Origin: Olivibacter jilunii
GTDB lineage: Bacteria; Bacteroidota; Bacteroidia; Sphingobacteriales; Sphingobacteriaceae
DNA length: 64,000 nucleotides
NCBI RefSeq assembly: GCF_900607235.1
Contig: NZ_LR027848.1
Span: forward strand, 795,241-859,240
Direction of reading: 5' to 3'
Shown in pieces: positions 44,546 to 54,708 of this stretch (the stretch's first letter is position 1; every line of letters begins with the position of its first letter). A program made the position numbers and the translations under genes. The notes beneath the pieces were generated by a model, which saw nothing but the letters and a program-made list of their open reading frames with translations, was not told the origin of the DNA and searched no databases.

Positions 44546-46257
44546 TACTCAATATACTTTTTAGCATCGATCTTTTTAGTTAAAAGCTCCACATTTTCCC
44601 CCGTAGTTTCCCCGGTGGCTTTTGCTTCCTTCCATTTGGAAACGGCTTTTTCGATGTTACCCAGTTTAAACAATATATCACCATAATGTTCAAGGAGCGC
44701 AAAGGACTTTTCCCCTGAATTGGTGATTGCTTTTTCGATCCATTTTAAAGCTTCAGCGTAATTGCCTTGTTGAAACAGCACCCACGCGTACGTGTCTTGA
44801 AACGTCGGATTATTAGGCTCTAATTCGTTTGACTTTCTCGACATCTTAGCGGCCGCTTCTAAATTGGTTTTTCGAAGCGATAAATAGTAGGCGTAATTAT
44901 TAAGCGTTCCCACGTTGTTGCTATCAATGGCAAGCGCCTCCTCATAGGCTTGATCGGACTCTGCAAACATATCCAAGGCGTGATAGGTGTCACCTAAGCT
45001 GCTATATACTTGCGTAAGCAACGGGGTGTTTTTCTCGTCAACATAATTAAGCGCGGCTTCAAAACAACTTCTTGCATCCGTATATTTCTTCTCCATAAAG
45101 AAAGCATGCCCCGAAAAAAACTGAGTTAAAGGCTGTTGCGGAAACAATGCAGAGGCTTTATAAGCATGTGCCAAAGCCTCTTTTTGCATACCTAAGCTGA
45201 GCTCTATCTGTAATAGTTGCTCCCAAATGGTATTCACCCGGCTGTTGATATCGATCGCTTTGAGATATTGTTCCCGAGCTTCCTTCAGTTGTTTTTGTTG
45301 GGCTAATATATCTCCATATAAAGCAAAAGCACGTGCATCCGTTGGATAGCTTATCGTTAATGTATTCGCTAAATCGCGAACGATAGGTGCCATTTCATTA
45401 CTCTTCGGGTCAGACATGAGACTGATCAATAGGCGCATTTTCCCTTCGAAATCCATCCGTTCACTGGCAAAAGCCATTCGAAGCTCCCGAGTGGATTTTT
45501 CCTCATCTTTCAAATTGTGATAGGCATCCGCTTTACTTAAAGAAATGTAAGGATCGCCGGGGATACGTGCATGTCCTTCGTCCAAGACCTTAATAGCTTC
45601 CTTGGGCTTGTTAAGCTTTAAGTATAAGTTGGCTAAGAGTAGATATCCTTTTGTACTATCCGGTTCCTTTTCGATAATAGAGGTGACTTCTTCGATGGCC
45701 TTTTTGGGTTGTTTTTGTTTTAAGTATATCTCCTGCCGCGCAATAATGATGTTATCATCCTTTCCGAACTTTTGCTCTATTTCATGGTAAGCCTGTAGTG
45801 ATTTGTCAAGCTCATTATTAAGGAAAAGGGCGTAAGCACGATCATAGAAGTACTCTTTCTTTTCGGGTTTGATGCGAATCAGCTGGTCAAAAATAGGAGG
45901 GAGGGAGTTAAAATCCTCCATCCGTTTGTAAATGTCTGCCAACAAAACCCAATACCACTCATTATCTGGCTTTAGTGTTGTTGCTTTTTTTGCATGGATG
46001 GCAGCGTCACCTAGATTTTTATCTTCCAACTCTAATCGGGCTAATTCGAAATAAGCAGCATCGTTGCTGTCGTCTAGCTTTAACAACTTGTGAAGTGTAG
46101 TTTGCGCTAGGTCAATATCTCCTCGGGCCTTTTCGTTGAGCGCCTGGTAATATAAATCCTTTACCTGACTGCTGTCTGTCGCTGTTTGCGCAAGTACCTG
46201 TTGTCCACTTATTAATAAAAGGCATATAAACCAGTATATTTTATTCTTTAAAATCAT
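44545..46257 (-). CDS. exported tetratricopeptide repeat protein
   Basis: The 570-residue protein has a signal peptide ending near VLAQT and about ten TPR units, recognisable by repeats such as DAAYFELARLELEDKNLGDA and AYFLSG-type A-G-x-Y helices up to GKSFALLEHYGDILFKLGNI. TPR proteins scaffold protein complexes, here presumably at the cell envelope in the periplasm. It shares a TAATG junction with the DUF4292 gene and is conserved next to it in other Bacteroidota as far as I know. Confidence 0.88.
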   Translation of the reverse strand: MILKNKIYWFICLLLISGQQVLAQTATDSSQVKDLYYQALNEKARGDIDLAQTTLHKLLKLDDSNDAAYFELARLELEDKNLGDAAIHAKKATTLKPDNEWYWVLLADIYKRMEDFNSLPPIFDQLIRIKPEKKEYFYDRAYALFLNNELDKSLQAYHEIEQKFGKDDNIIIARQEIYLKQKQPKKAIEEVTSIIEKEPDSTKGYLLLANLYLKLNKPKEAIKVLDEGHARIPGDPYISLSKADAYHNLKDEEKSTRELRMAFASERMDFEGKMRLLISLMSDPKSNEMAPIVRDLANTLTISYPTDARAFALYGDILAQQKQLKEAREQYLKAIDINSRVNTIWEQLLQIELSLGMQKEALAHAYKASALFPQQPLTQFFSGHAFFMEKKYTDARSCFEAALNYVDEKNTPLLTQVYSSLGDTYHALDMFAESDQAYEEALAIDSNNVGTLNNYAYYLSLRKTNLEAAAKMSRKSNELEPNNPTFQDTYAWVLFQQGNYAEALKWIEKAITNSGEKSFALLEHYGDILFKLGNIEKAVSKWKEAKATGETTGENVELLTKKIDAKKYIE

Positions 46258-46371
46258 CTTACAATTGTTGTTTTAAATCGTACTCGTTTCACAATAGTCG
46301 GCCAAGTAGGGAAGTGCCTATATCCGGACTTCTCCTTTCATCGCTTTAACGCTATCGCAAAGGTTGGGCCA

Positions 46372-47871
46372 TTATCTTCGCTTATAGCCTAATAATTGTT
46401 TAAGCTGTGGCCCCTCTTTTAAGTATATACCGATTAAGAAGAGCAAAAGCAATCCGTTACCGATTATTAGGTTCCTTCCAAATACGTAGAAAGATAACCA
46501 ACTCAAAATAATTGCACATACAATATACGTCAAATTTTTAAATGTATGATAGGGAATTGGGTAATTTTTTTGTCCTAAAACATAAGAAAGAATCATCATG
46601 CAGGCATAGGTTATCATCGTAATCCAAGCTGACGCGATAAAGCCGTAAGAGGGAATAAAAACCAAATTCAACACAATAGTAACAATAGCTCCGGTACCTG
46701 AAATATAAAGACCATATTTTGTTTGATCAGATAATTTATACCAAATAGATAAACTCATATATACACCTAAGAAAATATATCCTAGTAAAAGGATTGGAAC
46801 AATTGATAATCCTTTCCAATTTTCCATACTTGTTGTAAGAGAGGACCCGGCTATAAAATATTTTAAAATCTCAATATTGGCTACTAAACCAAACATGCCT
46901 ATTGCCATGGCAATAACGAAATAATCCATAATGATGGCATAAGTTTGACCTGAATTTTTTTCTTTTGCTTGACTAAAGAAAAACGGCTCGGCACCTAAGC
47001 GAAATGCCTGGATGAAAATACTCAAAAATACGGCTAGTTTTGCCGACAATCCGTAGATACCGACTTGCGTTTCGGCGATATCATCCGGTAATAATTGTCC
47101 TAAAAATACTTTATCAAGGTTTTCATTTATAATAAATGAAAAGTTGGCAATCAAAATAGGGAAACTATAAGAAAACATTTCTCGCGCTAACGGGCCATTG
47201 AATCGTAATTTCAGTTTGAGCAATTCCGGGATCATGAGTAATAGTGTGACCGCGCTAGCGATTAGATTGGATAGGAAGACATAACCAACCCATTGGGGAT
47301 GATACCAAGTAGAAAAGTATGGAGCAATGGATAGATCTGTCTTAATGGCCCAAGGAATGAAAACGATAAAAAATAAATTAGAGGATACAAAAATGAAAAT
47401 GTTAAATAACTTAATCATTCCATATCTTAGCGGGCGTCCGTCTGCTCTGATTTTTGCGAACGGAATAACAGCGATAGCATCTAATACTAAGATAAGTGCA
47501 AAATACGTGATATACCTCGATAGATCTGGGTCCGATATATTCATAAAGTGCGCTATTTCCTGCTTAAAAAGCAGCACTAGGAGAAGGAAACATAAACTGA
47601 TAGCAAGAATTATCAGAAAGGTATTATTGTAAACAGCCTGCTTATTATCCTCTTTTTTTTGAATGTAGCGGAAAAAAGTGGTTTCCATTCCAAAGGCAAG
47701 TAATGCGTTCAATAGCGAAGCATAACTATACATCGTGGTAAAAATCCCGAAGACGGCTGTGGATAGTTTTCTTGAAAATAAAGGTGTAAGGATAAAATTG
47801 ACTAAACGAGCTATAATCGTACTTAAACCATAGATCATGGTTTGCCCGGCAAATTTTCGTAGTGTAGACAA
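46372..47871 (-). CDS. polysaccharide flippase (Wzx/MOP superfamily)
   Basis: The 499-residue membrane protein has about 14 helices and the N-terminal FAGQTMIYGLSTIIARLVNFIL segment of lipid-linked oligosaccharide flippases. It starts at TTG (47871-47869): an in-frame stop lies upstream and no ATG intervenes, while the next ATG (residue 12) would cut into the conserved N-terminus. It would move lipid-linked polysaccharide units across the inner membrane. It is the first gene of the envelope cluster. Confidence 0.9.
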   Translation of the reverse strand: MSTLRKFAGQTMIYGLSTIIARLVNFILTPLFSRKLSTAVFGIFTTMYSYASLLNALLAFGMETTFFRYIQKKEDNKQAVYNNTFLIILAISLCFLLLVLLFKQEIAHFMNISDPDLSRYITYFALILVLDAIAVIPFAKIRADGRPLRYGMIKLFNIFIFVSSNLFFIVFIPWAIKTDLSIAPYFSTWYHPQWVGYVFLSNLIASAVTLLLMIPELLKLKLRFNGPLAREMFSYSFPILIANFSFIINENLDKVFLGQLLPDDIAETQVGIYGLSAKLAVFLSIFIQAFRLGAEPFFFSQAKEKNSGQTYAIIMDYFVIAMAIGMFGLVANIEILKYFIAGSSLTTSMENWKGLSIVPILLLGYIFLGVYMSLSIWYKLSDQTKYGLYISGTGAIVTIVLNLVFIPSYGFIASAWITMITYACMMILSYVLGQKNYPIPYHTFKNLTYIVCAIILSWLSFYVFGRNLIIGNGLLLLFLIGIYLKEGPQLKQLLGYKRR

Positions 47872-47892
47872 TTTTTGTTGACAGTTAAAATG

Positions 47893-48171
47893 TTAACGCT
47901 TAAGAATTTCGAAATTGTTATAGTTTTTCAGTTCACCTGAATTAATTTCAACTTTTTCGACAACAGCATGTTCCGGTCCCTCATGGCACCACTCTAAGAA
48001 ATTCTCCAATCCGAAATCATCTCCTTCTGCTTCTATATAAACACTTCCGTCGGGTAAATTCTTGACAAAGCCGGTGACTTTTAACTGATTGGCAACGGCT
48101 TTAGTTGCTGCTCTGAAAAAGACTCCCTGTACTTTTCCGAAAACGGTAATATTTAAATGCTTCATTGGCAC
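47893..48171 (-). CDS. acylphosphatase
   Basis: The 92-residue protein has the signature VFGKVQGVFFRAATKAVANQL with the catalytic arginine, then GFVKNLPDGSVYIEAEG with the catalytic asparagine. Length is normal. It hydrolyses acyl phosphates such as acetyl phosphate. Confidence 0.95.
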   Translation of the reverse strand: MPMKHLNITVFGKVQGVFFRAATKAVANQLKVTGFVKNLPDGSVYIEAEGDDFGLENFLEWCHEGPEHAVVEKVEINSGELKNYNNFEILKR

Positions 48172-48292
48172 TGATACTTCTTAAGGACAGTCGAAACTGT
48201 ATGTTACAAATGTGCAATTTTTTTGTAAATCAACTTGTCTCTTTTCCATAGGATTAATTATGCCGAATAGCAATTAACAGAAAATGAATGCT

Positions 48293-49468
48293 TTAGATTA
48301 AGGGCGTAACGGTTGAGTTTTCGCTCAGTTTTAGCCCTTGCGCGTGACTGATGAGGTTAAGGCCAGGTTTTTTGCCCTTTTCTAGACTGCCGTATTGGTG
48401 ATCAATACCTAAGTATTTGGCGCCATTAAGCGTTGCCCACTTTAAGGTATCCTCAAGTTTTAAATGCGGGAAATGAGCGTGCAGTGTTAAAAGCTCCGAT
48501 AAAATGCATAACTTATCGTTAGAAGCTAAACTGTCTGTGCCTAGCGTAATGGGACTGTCCTGATTCAGAAATAGGTCGATTTTTGGCAGCCTGTTTTCGA
48601 TATACAGATTGGCATTAGGGCATAGACACCAGGTCACGTTTCCTGCAAAACGATCCACAAAAAAAATATCTTTCATGTTTGTGTACGTGTTATGAACAAA
48701 CATAACGGGTTGCCGCTTTGGTAATAGAGGAACGATGGTTTGAATAGAATCCCTGGCTTGCGCCTTGAAGAAGCCAATATCTCGGTTTAACTTTCGATAA
48801 AAATCAATAAATTGCCCTGACTTATAGCGATAAAGCTTGTTCTCCTCTTCGCTTTCCTGATTGTGGATACTGAGCAGATTGGTTTCGGGTTTATGAAGTT
48901 GTTTTAAAAACCTGAAAATTTCTTTACATACCGAATAAGGGGCATGCGGTGTGATGGAGGACGGTAGCCCGTCGAATGATTCACAGAGCGCTAAGCCATC
49001 TCTAAACACTTCTTGCGCTTTTTCCGGTTCAAAGCACAGAATTTCTATAAAGGTATGGTAATAAAGGCTGCTTTTCTCCTTTGTTTCTTTTGAAATAGCA
49101 AGGTTTGCAATATCACCAACCGCCACAATACCATTCCTTTTCATTTCCGAGTCGGCAGATTGCATGGCCTTTACAACTTCCTTCTCGTTTGCATTCCGTT
49201 GCCCAATAACAGCTTCGATGAAAGGAATTAGCCCAGTGCCTTTGGCGAATTTACCCTTCAGATGGGAAAGTTCTAAATGACAGTGCGTGTTGATAAATCC
49301 CGGAGTAATAATACCCTTATGTTTCGTAATGGTTTTATCCGATATTTCTTTTGCTCCTGATTCATAAACACCTATAATTTCACCGTTCTCGTCCACCCCA
49401 ATGATACCATTATGAATGGGTTTTGCAGAAACGGGAAGAATATAGTCTGCCGAGTAATAATTTACCAT
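48293..49468 (-). CDS. metal-dependent amidohydrolase (deaminase type)
   Basis: The 391-residue protein has the HxH metal motif in GFINTHCHLELSHLKGKF, a histidine in SITPHAPYSV, and a late aspartate in TLGTDSLASND, all typical of the TRZ/ATZ-SsnA branch of amidohydrolases. Substrates in this group include S-adenosylhomocysteine, guanine, and aminodeoxyfutalosine. The NTHCHLELS start resembles aminodeoxyfutalosine deaminases, but no other menaquinone genes are present, so the substrate is left open. Confidence 0.85.
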   Translation of the reverse strand: MVNYYSADYILPVSAKPIHNGIIGVDENGEIIGVYESGAKEISDKTITKHKGIITPGFINTHCHLELSHLKGKFAKGTGLIPFIEAVIGQRNANEKEVVKAMQSADSEMKRNGIVAVGDIANLAISKETKEKSSLYYHTFIEILCFEPEKAQEVFRDGLALCESFDGLPSSITPHAPYSVCKEIFRFLKQLHKPETNLLSIHNQESEEENKLYRYKSGQFIDFYRKLNRDIGFFKAQARDSIQTIVPLLPKRQPVMFVHNTYTNMKDIFFVDRFAGNVTWCLCPNANLYIENRLPKIDLFLNQDSPITLGTDSLASNDKLCILSELLTLHAHFPHLKLEDTLKWATLNGAKYLGIDHQYGSLEKGKKPGLNLISHAQGLKLSENSTVTPLI

Positions 49469-49600
49469 GACATCTGAGGTTCACTAAAAATATGAAGAAT
49501 TCGTCTACTTTTTTTAATAATTACGGGCAATGTTAGCAAAAAATATGAAACTAACGAAATTTGTTTCACGCTTTAACACACTTGTATAACAAAGGATTAT

Positions 49601-49631
49601 ATGTTTTTGTGTTAAAAAAGCGGTATATTTG
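49601..49631 (+). promoter_or_regulatory. Bacteroidota-type promoter for rlmN
   Basis: A TTTTTG element near 49602-49607 is followed by TATATTTG at 49624-49631. Transcription would start about 10 bases before the rlmN ATG at 49645, giving a very short leader. Confidence 0.6.
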
Positions 49632-49644
49632 CACCGTGAAAAAC

Positions 49645-50700
49645 ATGGGAAAGAAAGTAGATATCAGATCGTTAAGCCTTGAACAGTTGAAGGAAAGTTT
49701 ACTCGCTTTAGGCGAGCAAAGTTTTCGTGCAAAGCAAATTTTTGAGTGGTTATGGATGAAGTCGTGCGTAGATTTCGATAATATGACCAATCTTAGCAAA
49801 AAGTTACGCGATTCGCTGAAAGAGAATTTTATAATCAACGCTGTTCGCATCGATAAATCCCAATACAGTGCTGATAAAACCATAAAGAGCACGTTTAAGC
49901 TTTTTGACAATAATATTATTGAAGGTGTTTTAATCCCTACTCCCGACCGGATGACTGCCTGCGTCAGCTCCCAGGTGGGTTGCAGTTTAACATGCAAATT
50001 CTGTGCAACGGGGTATATGGATAGAAAGCGGAACTTAAATGCAGACGAAATTTACGATCAAGTTGTTTTAATCAATAAACAGGCAGAAGAAAACTATTCG
50101 ATCCCCCTAAGTAATATTGTTTATATGGGAATGGGTGAGCCGCTACTTAATTATGCCAATGTTTTAAAATCTATCGAACGGATTACAGCTCCTGATGGAC
50201 TGAATATGGCAGCAAAAAGGATAACTGTTTCAACTGCCGGAATAGCCAAAATGATTAAGAAGTTGGGAGACGATCAAGTGAAATTTAATTTAGCCCTCTC
50301 CCTTCATGCAGCGAATGACGCAAAAAGAAATGAAATCATGCCGATTAATGAGCAGAATTCGTTAAAGGCATTGGCCGAAGCGCTAAAATATTATTTTGCC
50401 AAGACAAAAAATCCCGTTACTTACGAATATATCGTTTTTAACAATTTTAACGACGAATTGGAAGATGCAGCAGAATTGGCGTCCTTCTGCAAACACCTGC
50501 CTTGTAAAGTTAACATCATTGAATATAATCCCATCGCCTTTGCAGATTTCGAGAATGCGGAAGGGGATAAAATTGATCGCTTTGCGGCGTTTCTTAGAAA
50601 AAGAGGTATAACCACCAATGTCAGAAGAAGCCGGGGCAAAGACATTGACGCTGCATGTGGACAGTTAGCTGTTAAAGAAAAACAAGAACAATTGATGTAA
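49645..50700 (+). CDS. rlmN: 23S rRNA (adenine(2503)-C(2))-methyltransferase
   Basis: The radical-SAM enzyme has its cluster cysteines in VGCSLTCKFCATGYMDR (CxxxCxxC) and the methyl-carrier cysteine in RGKDIDAACGQL near the C-terminus. The frame extends upstream to 49561, but the ATG at 49645 (MGKKVDIRSLSLEQLKESL) gives the expected 351 residues and lies just downstream of the promoter box. It methylates A2503 in 23S rRNA and A37 in some tRNAs. Confidence 0.97.
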   Translation: MGKKVDIRSLSLEQLKESLLALGEQSFRAKQIFEWLWMKSCVDFDNMTNLSKKLRDSLKENFIINAVRIDKSQYSADKTIKSTFKLFDNNIIEGVLIPTPDRMTACVSSQVGCSLTCKFCATGYMDRKRNLNADEIYDQVVLINKQAEENYSIPLSNIVYMGMGEPLLNYANVLKSIERITAPDGLNMAAKRITVSTAGIAKMIKKLGDDQVKFNLALSLHAANDAKRNEIMPINEQNSLKALAEALKYYFAKTKNPVTYEYIVFNNFNDELEDAAELASFCKHLPCKVNIIEYNPIAFADFENAEGDKIDRFAAFLRKRGITTNVRRSRGKDIDAACGQLAVKEKQEQLM

Positions 50701-50845
50701 GCTTAAAGCTTCGAGAGAAAGTTTTAACTAACCGATGGCCAAAGCTGATACGATCATGTATTAATAGCTGCGCATACAAAATAGTAAGGTTGTCAAAGCG
50801 GGAAGCCAAGTGCGATTGATGGTCTTATGGCATTAATTATAGCCT

Positions 50846-51535
50846 ATGATGATCCGGTATTTTCAAGCCCTTGTCTCATTACTATATCCCGAATTATGTG
50901 CGGGCTGTAAGCGATCGCTGTATGAACATGAATCGCTTATTTGCACCCATTGTCTCTATCATTTACCAATTACAAATTTCCATCTCGATCCGGCAAATGC
51001 TGCAAGCAAACAATTGTGGGGTCGGGTTCCGTTACAGGCGGTTTCTTCTTATCTTTATTATGTAAAAGGATCCACTGTTCAAAACATACTGCACCATTTA
51101 AAGTACTTCAATAAACCGGAAATAGGAAATATGCTGGGTAAACGGTATGGCGAACTGTTATACTGCTCCACTTTTCGGCATGTTGATCTCATCGTTCCGG
51201 TACCTTTGCATCCTAAAAAGCTAAAGAAAAGAGGATACAATCAAAGTGAGTTTTTTGCAAAAGGACTGAGCGAAAGCTTTAAAGTTCCGATAGAAACAGG
51301 AAATCTAATTCGACATACTCGCACAGAATCACAAACAACAAAAAGACGTTATGAACGTTACGAGAACATGAAAGAAATATTTGAAGTACTTAAACCTCAA
51401 ACCTTTCAAGACAAACATATCTTGCTGGTGGATGATGTGCTAACAACAGGTGCTACCATTGAAGCCTGCGCTTATAAACTCTTGGAAATAGCTGGTGTAC
51501 GTGTTAGTGTAGTGACGCTAGCCTATACCAAATAA
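50846..51535 (+). CDS. comF: ComF family phosphoribosyltransferase-like protein
   Basis: The 229-residue protein has an N-terminal zinc-finger-like Cys pair set (LCAGCKRSLY and ICTHCLYHLP) and a C-terminal phosphoribosyltransferase domain with VPVPLHPKKLKKRGYNQSE and ILLVDDVLTTGATIEAC. ComF proteins take part in DNA uptake during transformation in several bacteria. No other competence gene is in view, so the role here is inferred from family. Confidence 0.92.
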   Translation: MMIRYFQALVSLLYPELCAGCKRSLYEHESLICTHCLYHLPITNFHLDPANAASKQLWGRVPLQAVSSYLYYVKGSTVQNILHHLKYFNKPEIGNMLGKRYGELLYCSTFRHVDLIVPVPLHPKKLKKRGYNQSEFFAKGLSESFKVPIETGNLIRHTRTESQTTKRRYERYENMKEIFEVLKPQTFQDKHILLVDDVLTTGATIEACAYKLLEIAGVRVSVVTLAYTK

Positions 51536-51607
51536 ACGTGATGGAGTTCTTCGGTCTATCATTAGAATAACATTATACTTTCTTCGTATTAACCATACTA
51601 TTAATAA

Positions 51608-51671
51608 GGGGTTGAAAAAGGGTTGATAAGGAGTTAACAAAGGGTTAGTAAAGGTTTTATCTAGGTTAATC
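51608..51671. repeat. 11-bp-periodic GGGTT repeat
   Basis: GGTT/AGTT cores recur at 51610, 51621, 51632, 51643, 51653 and 51664, that is at steps of 11, 11, 11, 10 and 11 bp, each followed by an A-rich tail (for example GGGTTGAAAAA). The step is close to one helical turn. It lies between comF and the glyA terminator. Confidence 0.6.
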
Positions 51672-51755
51672 CCCCACTAATTCTTTATTATTACTAAATG
51701 AATACTTATTTAATGGTAAGATATGTATTGATTAATGTCGAAGTTAAGCCAACAA

Positions 51756-51784
51756 AAACGGGCATTCACATTGAATGCCCGTTT
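51756..51784 (-). terminator. rho-independent terminator of glyA
   Basis: A perfect 13-bp stem AAACGGGCATTCA/TGAATGCCCGTTT with a three-base loop, followed on the minus strand by a T-rich stretch, lies about 30 bp past the glyA stop. Confidence 0.92.
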
Positions 51785-51813
51785 GTTAATTTTACGACAG
51801 ATGATCTTACTGT

Positions 51814-53085
51814 CTATTTATATAAAGGAAATTTTGCCATTAATTGAAGCACTTCTTCATGAACCGCATCAAGCACGGCTTCGTCTTCCGGCGCGTTAAT
51901 AACGCGATCAATGAATTCAACGATTTGTACCATTTCGGTTTCTTTCAGTCCTCTAGTTGTTATGGCCGCTGTTCCCATACGGATACCTGATGTAACAAAC
52001 GGTGATTTGTCATCAAACGGCACCATGTTTTTGTTCGTCGTAATACCGGCTTCGCCTAATGCAGCTTCCGCTGCTTTGCCGCTGATTCCTTTGTTTCTTA
52101 AGTCAATCAACATGGAGTGGTTATCTGTACCACCTGAAATAATTTGATAACCTTTGCTAACGAAGGCATCTGCCATTGCCGAAGCGTTTTTCTTTACTTG
52201 CAAGATATAACTCATATAATCGTCGCTTAGTGCTTCACCAAAAGCCACGGCTTTAGCGGCGATGATATGCTCTAAAGGACCGCCTTGCGTACCGGGAAAA
52301 ACAGCCATATCTAAAAGGGAAGACATCATTCTTATTTCACCTTTAGGAGTTTTTAAACCCCAAGGATTTTCAAAGTCTTTACCCATCATAATCATACCGC
52401 CGCGAGGTCCTCTCAGGGTTTTATGTGTCGTGGTCGTGACGATATGGCAATGCGGAAGTGGGTCCGTCAAGAGTCCACGAGCAATTAAACCGGCTGGATG
52501 TGAGATGTCAGCTACTACTAAAGCACCGATTTTATCAGCTACCTGACGAATAAAGGCATAATCCCAGTCGCGTGAATAAGCAGAAGCTCCAACAATAATT
52601 GCTTTTGGTTGTTCTCTTAACGCCGTTTCTTCTAAGGCTTTATAATCGATTAGGCCGGTTTCTTTGTCGACACCATAAAAATGAGCTTCATATAATTTAC
52701 CGGAAAAATTTACCGGGGAACCATGCGTCAGATGTCCTCCATGGGAAAGATCGAACCCTAAAATTTTATCGCCCGGTTTAAGTATCGCTAAAAATACGGC
52801 GGCATTGGCCTGCGCTCCCGAATGCGGTTGTACGTTAACCCATTCGGCATTGAAAAGCTGTTTTGCGCGGTCGATCGCTATTTGTTCAATTTCGTCAACT
52901 ACTTCGCAGCCACCATAATAACGCTTGCCCGGTAGTCCTTCTGCATATTTATTCGTTAATACAGAACCGGCTGCTTCCATGACCTGTTTGCTTACAAAAT
53001 TTTCTGAAGCGATTAACTCAATACCTTCTTCCTGGCGTTGTAATTCTTCATTAATCAGCTCAAATATGATGTTATCTCTTTCCAT
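51814..53085 (-). CDS. glyA: serine hydroxymethyltransferase
   Basis: The 423-residue enzyme has the PLP lysine in [15 protein letters not shown], the substrate-binding [14 protein letters not shown], and the C-terminal [15 protein letters not shown]. It interconverts serine and glycine with transfer of a one-carbon unit to tetrahydrofolate, the same pool used by GcvT at 16 kb. The ATG at 53085 is well placed; a TATCTTTG box lies at 53123-53130. Confidence 0.97.
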   Translation of the reverse strand: MERDNIIFELINEELQRQEEGIELIASENFVSKQVMEAAGSVLTNKYAEGLPGKRYYGGCEVVDEIEQIAIDRAKQLFNAEWVNVQPHSGAQANAAVFLAILKPGDKILGFDLSHGGHLTHGSPVNFSGKLYEAHFYGVDKETGLIDYKALEETALREQPKAIIVGASAYSRDWDYAFIRQVADKIGALVVADISHPAGLIARGLLTDPLPHCHIVTTTTHKTLRGPRGGMIMMGKDFENPWGLKTPKGEIRMMSSLLDMAVFPGTQGGPLEHIIAAKAVAFGEALSDDYMSYILQVKKNASAMADAFVSKGYQIISGGTDNHSMLIDLRNKGISGKAAEAALGEAGITTNKNMVPFDDKSPFVTSGIRMGTAAITTRGLKETEMVQIVEFIDRVINAPEDEAVLDAVHEEVLQLMAKFPLYK

Positions 53086-53169
53086 TAAATATTGATATAA
53101 GTATCAGTTTTAGATAGTTGCGCAAAGATAGGGAAAATGTAGAGAATTGATAAGTGCTTTGTGCATTTA

Positions 53170-53239
53170 TTAGCAGTTAGCTAGTTAACCACCGGCATTA
53201 CCCTTTAGGTCTTAAATCTTACACCATAAACCCTATAGC
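53170..53239. repeat. heptamer array ending at the scpA stop codon
   Basis: Ten units in 7-bp phase (TTAGCAG, TTAGCTA, GTTAACC, ACCGGCA, TTACCCT, TTAGGTC, TTAAATC, TTACACC, ATAAACC, CTATAGC) fill the stretch right up to the scpA stop codon at 53240; the phase even continues one unit into the gene. Confidence 0.65.
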
Positions 53240-53992
53240 TTACACCGCTTGTGCTTTCTCTTGTACCCAAAAATTGTTATATCCCAAACCTAATTGTATC
53301 TCGAGAATCTGCTGTTGAAGCATTTCCAGTATGGCTAAAAAGTTGTATACAAAATGAACCCTATTTTCAGAGTGCTGTTGAATGGCCTTAAAATCTAACT
53401 TTTGATTGATGGTTAATAGTGAGGCAATGGTTTTTTTCTGTTGTTCAATCGTATACGGATATTGTACAACAGTATGTTTTACTTCATTCGATTTGTTTAG
53501 ATACGCATTCATTAATCGATCATAAACTTTCATTAATTTATATAGATCGAATGAATTCAATTCTTCTCCCGGCTCCGCCTCATTGGCTGCAATTTTGAGA
53601 TTAAATGCAATGTTGCCACGCTTTTCAACCATGAAACGGTTATCTTCCAACGCTTTTAGATCTTCACAAACCGTTTTGAATTTTTTATATTCTATAAGTT
53701 TTTGTACAAGGTCTTTCTTGAGGTCAATTTCATTGCCGTCTTCATCTATTTCAGGCCGTGGTAATAGCATTTTGGCCTTAATCCGCATCAGGGTAGCAGC
53801 AACAAAGATAAATTCGCTCGCCAATTCCATGTTCAGGGCATTCATGTGGTGTATATAGCCCAAGAAATCATCTGTAATTTTAGCAATCGAAATTTCGTGT
53901 ATATTAAGTTCGTCCCGCTCAATGAAAAATAGCAAAAGGTCAAAAGGACCTTCGAATTGTGGAAGCTTTATCTCAAAACCCTCTGTTTGCAT
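53240..53992 (-). CDS. scpA: segregation and condensation protein A
   Basis: The 250-residue protein has FEGPFDLLLFFIERDELNIHEISIA, the diagnostic kleisin N-terminus, and a winged-helix-like C-terminus with VHFVYNFLAILEMLQQ. ScpA closes the Smc condensin ring with ScpB and is needed for chromosome segregation. The ATG at 53992 sits five bases after a TACCTTTG box (53998-54005), so the RNA may start at the ATG itself. Confidence 0.96.
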   Translation of the reverse strand: MQTEGFEIKLPQFEGPFDLLLFFIERDELNIHEISIAKITDDFLGYIHHMNALNMELASEFIFVAATLMRIKAKMLLPRPEIDEDGNEIDLKKDLVQKLIEYKKFKTVCEDLKALEDNRFMVEKRGNIAFNLKIAANEAEPGEELNSFDLYKLMKVYDRLMNAYLNKSNEVKHTVVQYPYTIEQQKKTIASLLTINQKLDFKAIQQHSENRVHFVYNFLAILEMLQQQILEIQLGLGYNNFWVQEKAQAV

Positions 53993-54046
53993 GGTTCCAA
54001 AGGTACGCTTTTATTAAATATAAATTGTAACGTAGAGTAAGTGCGT

Positions 54047-54536
54047 TTAAAAGGAACCTTTTTATTAATCTATTTTTTTAGTATCTGTTCTTTATGCTTG
54101 ATCATAAAGAACCAAACAATCAAGGCTTATGCAGGCTACCTTGCAGCTGATTGCAAAGTATCCATAGCGCGTATTGGAGCCGTTTCACTTCCTCAATCCG
54201 CTTGCATATTGCAAAATGAACAGTCGTGCAAATACTTTGCTGCTCGTTGCGTCGGTATCCTCCAAGGCCGTTTTTCCCAACACACTGGCTATATATAAGG
54301 CTAAAAACTAGTACGTTCGGTTAAAAGTAAAAGCCCATCGTTCTACTAAAGTGCCGCCTCCAAAATTTACAGTCAGCGCTGGGAGGCACTACCGTTCCTG
54401 TAAATTTTGAAGCGGCGAGCTTTCTTTGCTTCTTTTCTTTCGCGGAGAAAGAAAGAAGTTAAAATAAACGTTCTTTTAATATAAACACCTTTATGTTATA
54501 AGCGAAACCGACCAACGAGAATTCACCGAAGGTAAT
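54047..54536. repeat. interspersed structured element, copy B
   Basis: Second copy of the element at 16726-17300, same orientation, about 490 bp. The conserved core is 54129-54320. A hairpin at 54353-54416 has GCCGC/GCGGC and CAAAATTTACAG/CTGTAAATTTTG stems around a loop holding GCACTACC (54386-54393). A second hairpin (54425-54464) pairs CTTCTTTTCTTTC with GAAAGAAAGAAG. CTTTTAATATAAACACCTT at about 54473 and CGAAGGTAA near 54527 close the similarity. Confidence 0.8.
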
Positions 54537-54708
54537 CTCTGGTATTAGACTTAAAGATTGATTTAGACAAAAATGAAATGTATAGCTGAAAAACAAAGCG
54601 AGTAGTTGCTTGTTGGTGAAAAATGAGCGGAACTAGCGGAAAGCTGAGATGGAACAGATCAGGAACAAAAAAAGCAGTACATAGCTAAATTGAATATTTA
54701 TCCTTTAC

